Assembly: GCF_900184895.1 (NCBI RefSeq)
Contig: NZ_FXZK01000012.1
Coordinates: 44,742 to 108,741, forward strand
Direction of reading: 5' to 3'
Length of the DNA stretch: 64,000 nucleotides
Source of the DNA: Flavimaricola marinus
GTDB taxonomy: Bacteria; Pseudomonadota; Alphaproteobacteria; Rhodobacterales; Rhodobacteraceae
Part shown: positions 45,023 to 53,400 of the stretch, piece after piece
Layout: every line of letters starts with the position of its first letter
How positions within the stretch are numbered: the stretch's first letter is position 1
Notes under the pieces: generated by a model
The model's input: the letters and a program-made list of their open reading frames with translations, nothing else
What the model was told of the DNA's origin: nothing
Database searches by the model: none
Position numbers and translations under genes: made by a program

Positions 45023-45046
45023 GGAAAAGGAAAAGCGGGCTTCGGG
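45023..45046 (+). promoter_or_regulatory. Hairpin leader element, copy 2 (short form)
   Basis: GGAAAAGGAAAAGCGGGCTT followed by CGGG: it contains the AAAGC-GG-GCTT core found before the methylase-helicase gene and the gene at 54785. It precedes the DUF3768 gene. Confidence 0.45.
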
Positions 45047-45078
45047 AAGGGTGTTTCAACTTCTCAAAGGACAGCCCC

Positions 45079-45468
45079 ATGACCAGCACCGCTCAATCCC
45101 AGACAGACAGCCCTGATCCGAGTGTGATCGCGGCGCAGAACGACGCGTTTCGCAAGCTCGCATGCCTCGGGGTGCCGCCCGCGCAGCCTATCCAGGGCCG
45201 GATGCATGTGACCCGCTCGCTTATGGAGGCCGGTGACGGCTTCATGGCCGAGGCGGTGAAGGCGACCGGCGAGTTTGCCACGTTCGAGCCTGAAAATGAC
45301 CCAGAAGGCTGGCACGATTTCGGGGCGGTCGAGGTCCGCGGCGAAACCGTGTTCTGGAAAATCGATCTCTATGAAGCAGACTCGGATTTCCGCTACGGGG
45401 CTGAGACCCCGGACAATCCTGCCACCACCATGCGCATGCTGACCATCATGCTGGCGCGCGACTGGTAG
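45079..45468 (+). CDS. DUF3768-like protein
   Basis: 129 residues; AAAGGACAGCCCCATG start context. It matches the DUF3768 pattern: NDAFRKLACLG near the start, ENDPEGWHDFGAVEV, VFWKIDLYEAD and TTMRMLTIMLARDW at the end. Function unknown; typical of alphaproteobacterial plasmids and integrative elements. Confidence 0.8.
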   Translation: MTSTAQSQTDSPDPSVIAAQNDAFRKLACLGVPPAQPIQGRMHVTRSLMEAGDGFMAEAVKATGEFATFEPENDPEGWHDFGAVEVRGETVFWKIDLYEADSDFRYGAETPDNPATTMRMLTIMLARDW

Positions 45469-45507
45469 AAGGGCAGGGGACACCCCCTCCTGACACCCCA
45501 GGCGATG

Positions 45508-45559
45508 AAGGCCCACTGACCCCTCAAAGGGAAAGTGGGCCTTTTGTCGTTGTGATCCC
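45508..45559 (+). promoter_or_regulatory. Hairpin leader element, copy 3, with strong stem
   Basis: AAGGCCCACT and AGTGGGCCTT form a 10-bp stem followed by TTTG, so it may terminate the upstream transcript. The 3' arm also carries the family core (GGAAAG, GGGCCTTTT), and TTGTGATCCC follows at the same spacing as in the DUF736 leader. Confidence 0.6.
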
Positions 45560-45626
45560 TGAAGCCGGGGATTGGTCACGCGCGTGAGCGCGCGGGCCAC
45601 ACCTCACCCTCCTGGAAGGATATCCC

Positions 45627-47609
45627 ATGACCACAAGCTTTGCTCCCCTTACCGTTGCTATCGGCGATCTCGTCCCGCATCCCGCCAATGTACGCAGCAA
45701 CGCGCCGGAAACTTATGACCCCGAGAACATCGCGCATCTGAAGGCCAGCATCGCTGTGCTGGGCCTGCTCCAGCCTCTCCTGGTCCAGAAGATCGACGGC
45801 AAATATGCTGTCCTCGCCGGTGGCCGGCGCCATGCAGCCCTGAAGGAGCTGGTTGCCGACAAGGCCACCAAGGGGTTCACAGCGAAGACCAAGGTGGACT
45901 GCCGCCTTGTCCCTGAGGACTGCGACGTCACCACGGCGCTGTCGCTCGCCGAGAACATCACCCAGGCACCGATGAATGCCATCGACGAGTTCGAGGCTTT
46001 CGCCCGGATGATGGAGGTCGACGGCCAGACGCCCGAGACCATCGCAAAGACCTTCGGCACCACGGTGGCGGCCGTGAAAGGCCGGTTGCGCTATGGCCTG
46101 ATCCACCCCGACATCCGCGCCGCAGCCCGGGGCAAGGTGATCACGCTCGATACGATGAAGGCCTTTGCCGAGCACCCGAGCCAGGAGGCGCAGTGCGAGG
46201 TCTTCGAGGCGCTCACCAAGGACGGTGGCTATCTGCAGGCCTATACCGTCCGTCAGGCCCTCAAATCCCGCGGCGTGCAGGTCAGCGACGACATCGGGGC
46301 TTTCGTGCGCGAAGACTACGAGGCGCGTGGCGGTGCTGTCGCGGCTGACCTTCTGGAAGAGCATTCCGTGCTTGAGGATGCGGCGCTGGTCGAGACCATT
46401 TTGCTCGAGAAGCTCGGTGCCGCCGCCGAAGAGGCTCGCATAAAGCTGGGCTTTGCCTGGGCCGATGCGATGGTCCGCTATGATTACGCGACCATGGCCG
46501 ACTACGGCCGCGTCTATCCCGGCCCCAACGAGCCGGATGAGGCTGCCCAGAAGCGCATCGATGAGATCACCGCCGAGCTTGAGAAATTGCAGCTCGAGAT
46601 GGAGAATGAGGGGCTCGAGGACGGTGCCTACAACGCGCTTTACGACCGTGTGGACGCTCTGGAAGAGGAAGCCCGCGACCTGCAGGAGGCCTACAGTGCC
46701 GAGGACCTCGCGCGGTCTGGGGTGATCGCGTCGTGGTCGGGCGGGCAGATCACGCTCCATGTGGGCCTCGTGCGCCCCGAGGACACCGTCAAAGAGGAGG
46801 GCGCGCGCGGCACCTCGGCCAACCCGACCGGGGAGGAGGCCCCGGACGCCGGCGAAATCACTTATCCAGCCTCACTGGCCGAGGATCTCAAGACCGAGCG
46901 AGCCATGGCGCTTGGGGCCGCGATGGCGCTGCATCCGGAAGCCACGCTCGATCTGACGCTCTTCAAGCTGGTCAGTGACGTTCTGGCCAGCGGCATGAGT
47001 GTCACGCAGGCGATCAAGATCGATGCCCGCAAGGAATACCGCAGCCATGCCAAGATGGACGAGATCGACGAGACCTCGCTCGAGCAGGTGGCGGCGGCAC
47101 ATGATGCGCTTGATCTGTCCTGGCTCGATGACACCCGCGCGCCCGCCGATCAGTTCGCGGCGTTTCGCGCGCTGGAGGCAGGGGAGAAGGCCAAGCTCGT
47201 CGCCTTTGCAACCGCCAGCACCACGCAGTCCTGCTTCGCGCGGGATCGGCAGCGAGACAACCTGATGCATGCGTTCGAGATCGAGATCATGCCCGACATC
47301 CGCGCCCACTGGACGCCGAATGCTGCACTCTTCAACCGCTTCAAGAAAGCCTGGCTCCTGAAGATCCTCGGCGAGGATCTGGGCCTGGCCCAAGAGGCGG
47401 TGACGCTGGCCTCGTCGAGCAAAAAGGAGATCGTCGCCTTTTGTGACAAGCTTTTCGCCGAGCCCTTCGCCACGCTCACGGACGCGCAGCGCGCTGCCGT
47501 GGCCGCCTGGTGCCCGCCGATGATGCAGACGGCCGGTGTCGCCTGTGATGAGGTGGAGCTCACTGCGGACACCCCGGACCCTGACGGCGAGGTCGCGCAA
47601 GCGGCCTGA
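45627..47609 (+). CDS. Large ParB/RepB-like DNA-binding protein
   Basis: 660 residues, start context GGAAGGATATCCCATG. The ParB-N domain is in the first ~110 residues (VAIGDLVPHPANVRSN, LLQPLLVQKIDGKYAVLAGG, RRHAALKEL), followed by the arginine region LSLAENITQAPMNAIDEFEA and a helix-turn-helix (TIAKTFGTTVAAVKGRLRYG). The remaining ~450 residues are acidic and helical. Not the partition protein of this replicon (repB is separate); such proteins are common near ardC on plasmids and may regulate or load onto entering DNA. Confidence 0.88.
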   Translation: MTTSFAPLTVAIGDLVPHPANVRSNAPETYDPENIAHLKASIAVLGLLQPLLVQKIDGKYAVLAGGRRHAALKELVADKATKGFTAKTKVDCRLVPEDCDVTTALSLAENITQAPMNAIDEFEAFARMMEVDGQTPETIAKTFGTTVAAVKGRLRYGLIHPDIRAAARGKVITLDTMKAFAEHPSQEAQCEVFEALTKDGGYLQAYTVRQALKSRGVQVSDDIGAFVREDYEARGGAVAADLLEEHSVLEDAALVETILLEKLGAAAEEARIKLGFAWADAMVRYDYATMADYGRVYPGPNEPDEAAQKRIDEITAELEKLQLEMENEGLEDGAYNALYDRVDALEEEARDLQEAYSAEDLARSGVIASWSGGQITLHVGLVRPEDTVKEEGARGTSANPTGEEAPDAGEITYPASLAEDLKTERAMALGAAMALHPEATLDLTLFKLVSDVLASGMSVTQAIKIDARKEYRSHAKMDEIDETSLEQVAAAHDALDLSWLDDTRAPADQFAAFRALEAGEKAKLVAFATASTTQSCFARDRQRDNLMHAFEIEIMPDIRAHWTPNAALFNRFKKAWLLKILGEDLGLAQEAVTLASSSKKEIVAFCDKLFAEPFATLTDAQRAAVAAWCPPMMQTAGVACDEVELTADTPDPDGEVAQAA

Positions 47610-47618
47610 GCCATCATA

Positions 47619-47650
47619 CGACCCGCGCGAGGCATTTCCTGCGCGGGTCG
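47619..47650 (+). terminator. Hairpin after the ParB-like gene
   Basis: CGACCCGCGC and GCGCGGGTCG make a 10-bp stem extended inward by AGG/CCT. No T-tract. It separates the ParB-like gene from the next gene and may be a leader rather than a terminator. Confidence 0.6.
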
Positions 47651-47681
47651 ACCCTCCCACACCCAACGGAAAGACATCCCC

Positions 47682-48275
47682 ATGGCTATTCTCAAGTTCT
47701 CTGCCTCCGCAGTTGCGGCGCAGATCGCGCATGCGCGCGCCTGCAAAACCTTCCTGCCCAACTGGAACGGGCCCGTGGACAGGCCCGCCCTGATCCTCAT
47801 CGTCGGCAATGGTGTGCATCTGCGCTCGAACGGCATCGATGGCACGACCACCCGCATCGTCACCACCGAACAGGCCGATCCGTCCTTTGCCTTCGCCGAC
47901 GGCATGAACCCGTTTCGGGATACCGACTGGATGGCGCAGCGCCGCATGGCGTTCCGCGATCTGACCGGCCAGTTCTACACCGACATCCTGGATGACGTGC
48001 AGGTGCTCATCGACCGGGGGCGGGGGGCCATCCGGCTCGCCACCGATGGCCACAGCATCCGCGTCTTCGTGCGCCGGGCTTCGGACTATCTCATCGGCGG
48101 GACCTACGAAGTGCCCTCGGGCCTCGGCGGTACCTTCCGTGTCATCCTCAAGGATGCCTGCGACACCTTCGCGATCGTGCAGAACTGCGGCAATTGCGAG
48201 GATTTCGACGCCATGCAGTCCTACCGCGTGCCGCTCGATGCGCTGATGGAACTCGATGACCGGAGGGCGGCTTAA
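47682..48275 (+). CDS. Hypothetical protein, possibly DUF3085
   Basis: 197 residues, CGGAAAGACATCCCCATG context. LILIVGNGVHLRSNGIDG and FADGMNPFRDTDWMAQRRMA resemble the DUF3085 pattern known on alphaproteobacterial elements, by memory only. Function unknown; part of the ardC-parB block. Confidence 0.6.
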   Translation: MAILKFSASAVAAQIAHARACKTFLPNWNGPVDRPALILIVGNGVHLRSNGIDGTTTRIVTTEQADPSFAFADGMNPFRDTDWMAQRRMAFRDLTGQFYTDILDDVQVLIDRGRGAIRLATDGHSIRVFVRRASDYLIGGTYEVPSGLGGTFRVILKDACDTFAIVQNCGNCEDFDAMQSYRVPLDALMELDDRRAA

Positions 48276-48298
48276 CGCGCCCTTTCTCAAACAAGCAT

Positions 48299-48342
48299 CG
48301 CCAATACCCTGCCGGGCCTGCGGCCCTCTCGGGACATTGGCG
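48299..48342 (+). promoter_or_regulatory. Leader hairpin before the gene at 48378
   Basis: CGCCAAT and ATTGGCG pair at the outside (7 bp) and GGGCC/GGCCC at the inside with a 3-base loop. Not obviously the same family as the GGAAAG leaders but in the same position relative to the next gene. Confidence 0.5.
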
Positions 48343-48377
48343 ACAACAATTTTCCCTACGAGAGAAAGGACTCTGAA

Positions 48378-49031
48378 ATGGGTTGGCTCTTCTACACCGA
48401 CGGCCGCGTCAAAACCTACGCGGATGAGAAAGCGGAGATTACCAGGCTTTGTACCTTCGAAGGCGACAGGCGCAGAACCGAACTGATCAAGGCCTGCAAG
48501 GTCGGCTCCACCTGGTATGCGGCGGCAAGGGTCACCAATCTCGACGGCACCGCTGTCGAAGACGCGACCTATGTGACCGATGTTGATGGCTCCATCACGT
48601 TCGGGGCTGTCTTCCTCACCCGATACGATGACGGCTGCTGGGGCTACAAGGACATGGAGGAAAGCGCTGGCCCGAACGCGTCGCGCGCGCCCCTTGGGCT
48701 GATCGATCTCCTCTCCGACCTGAAAGACCCGGACAGCTACGCCAAGGACTGGCGTCAGCGCTGCCGGGATTGGGCTGCGATCCCGGACTACGAGGAAGGC
48801 GACAAGATCAAGCTCGCAGCACCGGTGACGCTCACCGATGGCAGCACCTGCCAGATCGTCACCGCGACGCACTACAAGAGGGGGCAGCAAAAGCGCCGCT
48901 GCTACCGCATCGAGGAAACCGGTGGACTCGTACGGCTTTCGAAAGCCTCGCTTGCGGGCTCGGAGCTGCTCAGCTCCGCGAAGGGTTCTGCTAGCCCGGT
49001 GCTGGCGGAGTATCTCGCGGGGCGAAATTAG
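48378..49031 (+). CDS. Hypothetical protein, plasmid backbone
   Basis: 217 residues starting MGWLFYTDGRVKTYADEKAE, with AGAGAAAGGA upstream. Sequence pattern: GSTWYAAARVT, TDVDGSITFGAVFLTRYDDG, then WGYKDMEESAGPNASRAPLG. It looks like an uncharacterised plasmid family with this N-terminal opening; no function inferred. Confidence 0.65.
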   Translation: MGWLFYTDGRVKTYADEKAEITRLCTFEGDRRRTELIKACKVGSTWYAAARVTNLDGTAVEDATYVTDVDGSITFGAVFLTRYDDGCWGYKDMEESAGPNASRAPLGLIDLLSDLKDPDSYAKDWRQRCRDWAAIPDYEEGDKIKLAAPVTLTDGSTCQIVTATHYKRGQQKRRCYRIEETGGLVRLSKASLAGSELLSSAKGSASPVLAEYLAGRN

Positions 49032-49082
49032 GTCCTGCGCCGAACCGTTGATCGACCTGCCCGGCGACAGCAGATCCTGCGG

Positions 49083-49116
49083 CTTGTCTTGACAAGACAA
49101 TGCAAATGCATTACCT
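49083..49116 (+). promoter_or_regulatory. Operator/promoter of the PrlF-YhaV pair
   Basis: TTGTCTTG and CAAGACAA form a perfect 8-bp inverted repeat around one base (49083-49099). It contains TTGACA (49088) as a -35 box; a weak -10 (TTACCT) follows at the right distance. The palindrome fits autorepression by the antitoxin-toxin complex. Confidence 0.65.
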
Positions 49117-49156
49117 GTCGCGGGTAGCAAAGACCCTTTTCTTTTAGGAGACTGCC

Positions 49157-49483
49157 ATGACAGTCCTCGCACAAGATGTCTCGAAGCTCACGGATCGGTA
49201 TCAGACGACCGTGCCGGCGGGTGTGCGCAAACAGCTCAAGTTGGGCAAGGGCGACCAGATTCGCTACTGCACCGAGCCGAGTGGCAGGGTCTATATCGAG
49301 CCCGTGCGCAGCGACGAGGAAGATCCCGCGCTCGGCGCCTTTCTCGATTTTGTCGAGGCCGATATCAAGGCGCATCCGGATCGCATTCGGGCGTTTGATG
49401 GGGCTTTGCATGACCGTCTTGCAGCACTGGTCGGAGAGGTTGAGGTCGATCTCGATGCGCCGCTATCGCCCGAGGATGAATGA
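49157..49483 (+). CDS. prlF: PrlF family antitoxin (AbrB/SpoVT fold)
   Basis: 108 residues. The swapped-hairpin DNA-binding domain is SKLTDRYQTTVPAGVRKQLK and LGKGDQIRYC; the acidic C-terminus (LSPEDE) presumably neutralises the toxin. TAGGAG site 8 bases upstream. Overlaps the toxin start by 4 bases (ATGA), so toxin is made only with antitoxin. Confidence 0.92.
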   Translation: MTVLAQDVSKLTDRYQTTVPAGVRKQLKLGKGDQIRYCTEPSGRVYIEPVRSDEEDPALGAFLDFVEADIKAHPDRIRAFDGALHDRLAALVGEVEVDLDAPLSPEDE

Positions 49484-49998
49484 CCGGCGATAGCGTGCCC
49501 GCCAAAGCGCCCCTTGTCGTAAACGGATGGTCGATTTATGCGCATCCGCTCTTTCTGGACCAGCTCGAAGGGCTGATTGAGGAGGTTGAAGCGCGTAAGG
49601 CACGCGATCCAAAGACCTGGCGCAAGAAAAACCCGACGAAACGGCTGGCCGCCATCTTCAAGCTGGTGACCGAGGCCATACCGGCGGATCCGGGTGCCGC
49701 GGCGTTCCGGCAAGGCAGTACACTCGGCGATCACCGCAAACACTGGTTCCGGGCGAAATTCTTCCAGCAGTATCGGTTGTTCTACCGGTTCAACAGCGAT
49801 GCGAAGGTCATCGTGGTGGCATGGGTGAACGACGACAAGACCCTGCGCGCCTACGGCAGCAAGACAGATGCTTATGCGACGTTCAAAGGGATGCTGGAAG
49901 ATGGCAATCCACCTGACAATTTCGACGCGCTCTTGGAAGAAGCTGCGGCGGCGTACAAGCGGTTCGAGACGTCCCTTGAAGCGGCGCCCGATCGGTAG
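49480..49998 (+). CDS. yhaV: YhaV family toxin (RelE-like ribonuclease)
   Basis: 172 residues. YhaV pattern: VNGWSIYAHPLFLDQLEGL, TKRLAAIFKLVTEAIP, LGDHRKHWFRAKFFQQYRLF and AWVNDDKTLRAYGSKTDAY. YhaV cleaves mRNA on or near the ribosome and is held in check by PrlF. Complete; likely helps maintain the replicon. Confidence 0.93.
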   Translation: MTGDSVPAKAPLVVNGWSIYAHPLFLDQLEGLIEEVEARKARDPKTWRKKNPTKRLAAIFKLVTEAIPADPGAAAFRQGSTLGDHRKHWFRAKFFQQYRLFYRFNSDAKVIVVAWVNDDKTLRAYGSKTDAYATFKGMLEDGNPPDNFDALLEEAAAAYKRFETSLEAAPDR

Positions 49999-50145
49999 GT
50001 GGCCCGGTTAGCTGTGAACCTTACGGCCTTGACGTTTACGGCACCATTGTGGGTGATGTAGCATCAACCCATCGCATAGTCGGAGAAAGCGCAATGGACC
50101 CAACGGGTAAGGAACAGCCGCACTTCGGTCTCGAGGAGCATTTCC

Positions 50146-50298
50146 GTGGCTGCTGAAGCGAATGCTTATGACGCGTGGTTTCGCGTGAAGGTACAGGCCG
50201 CGCTTGAGGATGCACGCGGCGGGACTTCACAGGTTCAGGTAATGCAGGCCGCGCAGGACCTGATTGATGCGAAGCGCCAGGGCCAATCCAAGCCCTGA
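50146..50298 (+). CDS. Small stability-determinant (StbD)-like antitoxin
   Basis: 50 residues from a GTG with GAGGAG 7 bases upstream. Reading AYDAWFRVKVQAALEDARGG and VMQAAQDLIDAKRQG, it resembles the C-terminal part of small StbD-type stability/antitoxin proteins (ending in 'IDAKR'). It overlaps the end of a 20-codon frame from ATG 50094, which might be a leader. No partner toxin of the RelE type follows, so it may be an orphan or fragment. Confidence 0.55.
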   Translation: MAAEANAYDAWFRVKVQAALEDARGGTSQVQVMQAAQDLIDAKRQGQSKP

Positions 50299-50336
50299 GC
50301 ACGCTTTGGAAGGTCAGTGTGGCCTGACCCAGTCAT

Positions 50337-50359
50337 CCTGAAAAGTCAAAGCGGGCTTT
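50337..50359 (+). repeat. Hairpin leader element, copy 4
   Basis: The 23 bases here are identical to 54659-54681, including the self-complementary core AAAGCGGGCTTT, and are followed by a T-run. It stands 42 bases before the methylase-helicase start. Confidence 0.7.
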
Positions 50360-50400
50360 TTGTCCTTTGGAACTCAGACCCTGATCCAAAGGAAAATCCC

Positions 50401-53400
50401 ATGTCCAAGCCCAATCCGGCAAGCCCGGCTCTCTCAACCTCCGACGGTCATCTCGCCTCTGCGCTGGCGCAAGTCGGCGCGGAGATCGACCACCAGCCCC
50501 TACGCAGCTCAGCGCTCGCGCGCATCATGCGCGAGGCGTTTCATGGCAGCGATGCCGGAGGCGCCTGGGACTGGCGGAAGGCCTATGACATGATGCAGGC
50601 GGCGGCTGTGCAGGCGCTGCTACGTGGCGACAGCAGTGAGGATGATTACTTCGCCGCAAAACTGCTTGCCTCACGGCTGCTGACGGAAACCCGCCGCTCC
50701 GAGCAGCAGATCCGGCTGCAGCAGTTTTCCACGCCACTGCCTTTCGCGGCCATGGCGGTTCGCGCGGCGGCGATCCGCAAGGCCGAGACCGTGCTGGAGC
50801 CTTCGGCGGGCACCGGTGCCCTGGCTGCTTTCGCCGCCCGGGCCGGTGCCACGCTTTTGCTCAATGAAATCGACCCCTTTCGCCAGCGCCTCCTGCGCGC
50901 GGTCTTCGGCGGCGAGGTGACGGGTCACGACGGCGAGCATATCGACGATCTGCTGCAGACGCCGGTTCTGCCCGGCGTCGTGGTGATGAACCCGCCCTTC
51001 GCCTCCTCGGTAGATCGCTCCCACGACAAGCACATCGCCGCCAAGCATCTCATCGCCGCTGCCAAGCGCCTCGCACCCGGTGGGCGGATGGTGGCGATCA
51101 TGCCGCCGGGATTCACGCCCAAACGCGACGCCGCGCATTGGTCGCGCGCCTGCGGTCTCATGACGCCGCGATTGGCGCTGACGATGCCGGGGCAGGTCTA
51201 CCGCAAGCTCGGCACTTCTGTCGAAACCCAGCTCATGATCTTCGACAAGGTGCAGGAGGATGGCGAGATGATCCGCGCCGCGGTTCAGGATCTGGAGGAA
51301 GCCCTTCCTTTTGTCGACGCTGTGGCCGCAAGCCGGCCTGAGACGCGTCCCGCCCGCCGGGCGGCGACAAACCCTCATGCGCGATCGGTCTGTCCAGTAC
51401 TTGTCGCGCGCAAGCGCCCAGTTGCCACAGTCGCCGCCTCCAAACCCCGCGCCAATGCTGCCATCCCGCTCAGCTTCACAAGCTTCGATGTCCCGCGCGA
51501 CAACACGCCCGTCTCGGACATCTATGCGCGCTACCGCCCGCAGCGGATCGAGATCGCGGGTGCGCAAGAACATCCCACGCCCTTGGTCGAAAGCATCGCC
51601 ATGGCCTCTGTCGCGCCGCCGGTGCCCTCATGTGCCGCCAGTTCGGAATTGCGCCTGCCCGCGCGACTGATCGAGGAAGGACATCTCTCCGAGGCGCAGC
51701 TCGAGACCATCATCATGGCGCATGATGTCCATGGGCGCGATCTGCCCGGTCGGTTTACGATTGATGACGACCAAACCAAGCTGACGCGCGCCGATGATGA
51801 CCCGGATGCACGGGCCTATCGCCTTGGCTATTTCCTCGGCGACGGCACCGGTTGCGGCAAGGGCCGCGAATGCGCGGGCCTCATCCTTGTCAACTGGCTG
51901 GCCGGGCGCAGAAAGGCGATCTGGGTCTCCAAATCCGCCACGCTCATCGAGGACGCGATCCGCGACTGGACCGATCTGGGCGGTTCGCCCGCCGACATCC
52001 AGCCGCTCTCCAAATGGAAACCGGACCAGCCCATCGCCGTGACCTGTGGCATCCTCTTCGTGACCTACGCCACGCTGCGGTCCGCGGGCAAATGCGGCAC
52101 CACGCGACTGAGCCAAATCTTCGACTGGATGGGCGAGGGGTTTGAGGGCGTGCTGGCCTTTGACGAGGCCCATGCCATGCAGAACGCCGCAGGCTCCGAG
52201 CAGGGCAGGGGGGTCAAACCCTCGCAGCAGGGCCTTGCAGGCCTGCGGCTGCAACTTGCGGCACCACGCGCCCGCGTCTTCTACATCTCGGCCACGGGCG
52301 CCACGAGCGTCCACAACCTCGCCTATGCCGCGCGACTGGGGCTCTGGGGGCAGGGCCCCGAATACCCCTTTCCAAGCCGAGAGAGCTTTGTCTCGGCCAT
52401 GGAGGCGGGCGGCGTGGCGGCCATGGAGGTGGTTGCGCGCGATCTCAAGACGCTCGGGCTCTACACGGCCCGTGCCCTCAGCTTCGATGGCGTGGAATAT
52501 GACGTGCTCGAACACGCGCTGACCGCGGCCCAGATCGAGATCTACGACGCCTATGCGGGTGCCTTCCGCACCATCCACCACAATCTCGAAGCGGCGCTGA
52601 CAGCGACTGGCGTCAATGACGCCTCTGGCGAGACCAATGCGTCGGCCGCACGCGCCTCGGCCAAGTCCCGGTTTGAAAGCACCAAGCAGCGCTTCTTCAA
52701 CCATCTCCTGATGGGCATGAAGGCCCCGAGCATCATCCGCGCCATCGGGGAAGACGTGGCGGCGGGCAAGGCTTGCGTCATCCAGGTCGTCTCGACGGGT
52801 GAGAGCCTGCTGAAACGCCGACTTGAGGCGATGGACCCGGAGGATGAACTCGTTGAGGGGGCCTTGACGCCTCGTGACTATGTTCTCGGCTACCTCGAGC
52901 AGGCTTTCCCGATCCATGCGCAAAAGTTGGTCGAGATCGACGGCAATATGGTGGCGGAACCTTTGCGGGATGAGACCGGGGCGCTGGTTGTCTCGCGCGA
53001 GGCGCTCGCCCTGCGCGACGCGGCCATGATGGAATTGATGACGCTGGCCCCGATCCCCTCGGCGCTGGATCAGATTCTCTGGGCATTGGGGGACGAGGCT
53101 GTCGCCGAGGTCACGGGCCGGTCTATCCGGCCTCTCAAAGCCGAGGATGGTCATCTTTTCATCGAGAAGCGCTCCGCCAGCAGCAATTCGTCGGAGACCC
53201 AAGCCTTCATGGACGGCGAGAAGGATATCCTGATCTTCTCCGATGCGGGCGGCACGGGCCGGTCCTATCACGCGGCGCAAACGGCGAAGAACCAGAAACG
53301 GCGGCGGCACTACCTGCTGGAGCCCGGCTGGCGCGCGGATGCGGCCATCCAGGGGCTGGGCCGCACGCATCGCTCTGCCCAGGTCAGCGCGCCCTTCTTC

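Noticed and set aside
46872..49172. A 766-codon open frame on the minus strand
   Set aside because: It lies opposite the ParB-like and next two genes, which have ribosome sites and recognisable domains. GC-rich coding DNA often leaves the opposite strand open; the protein has no recognisable pattern.
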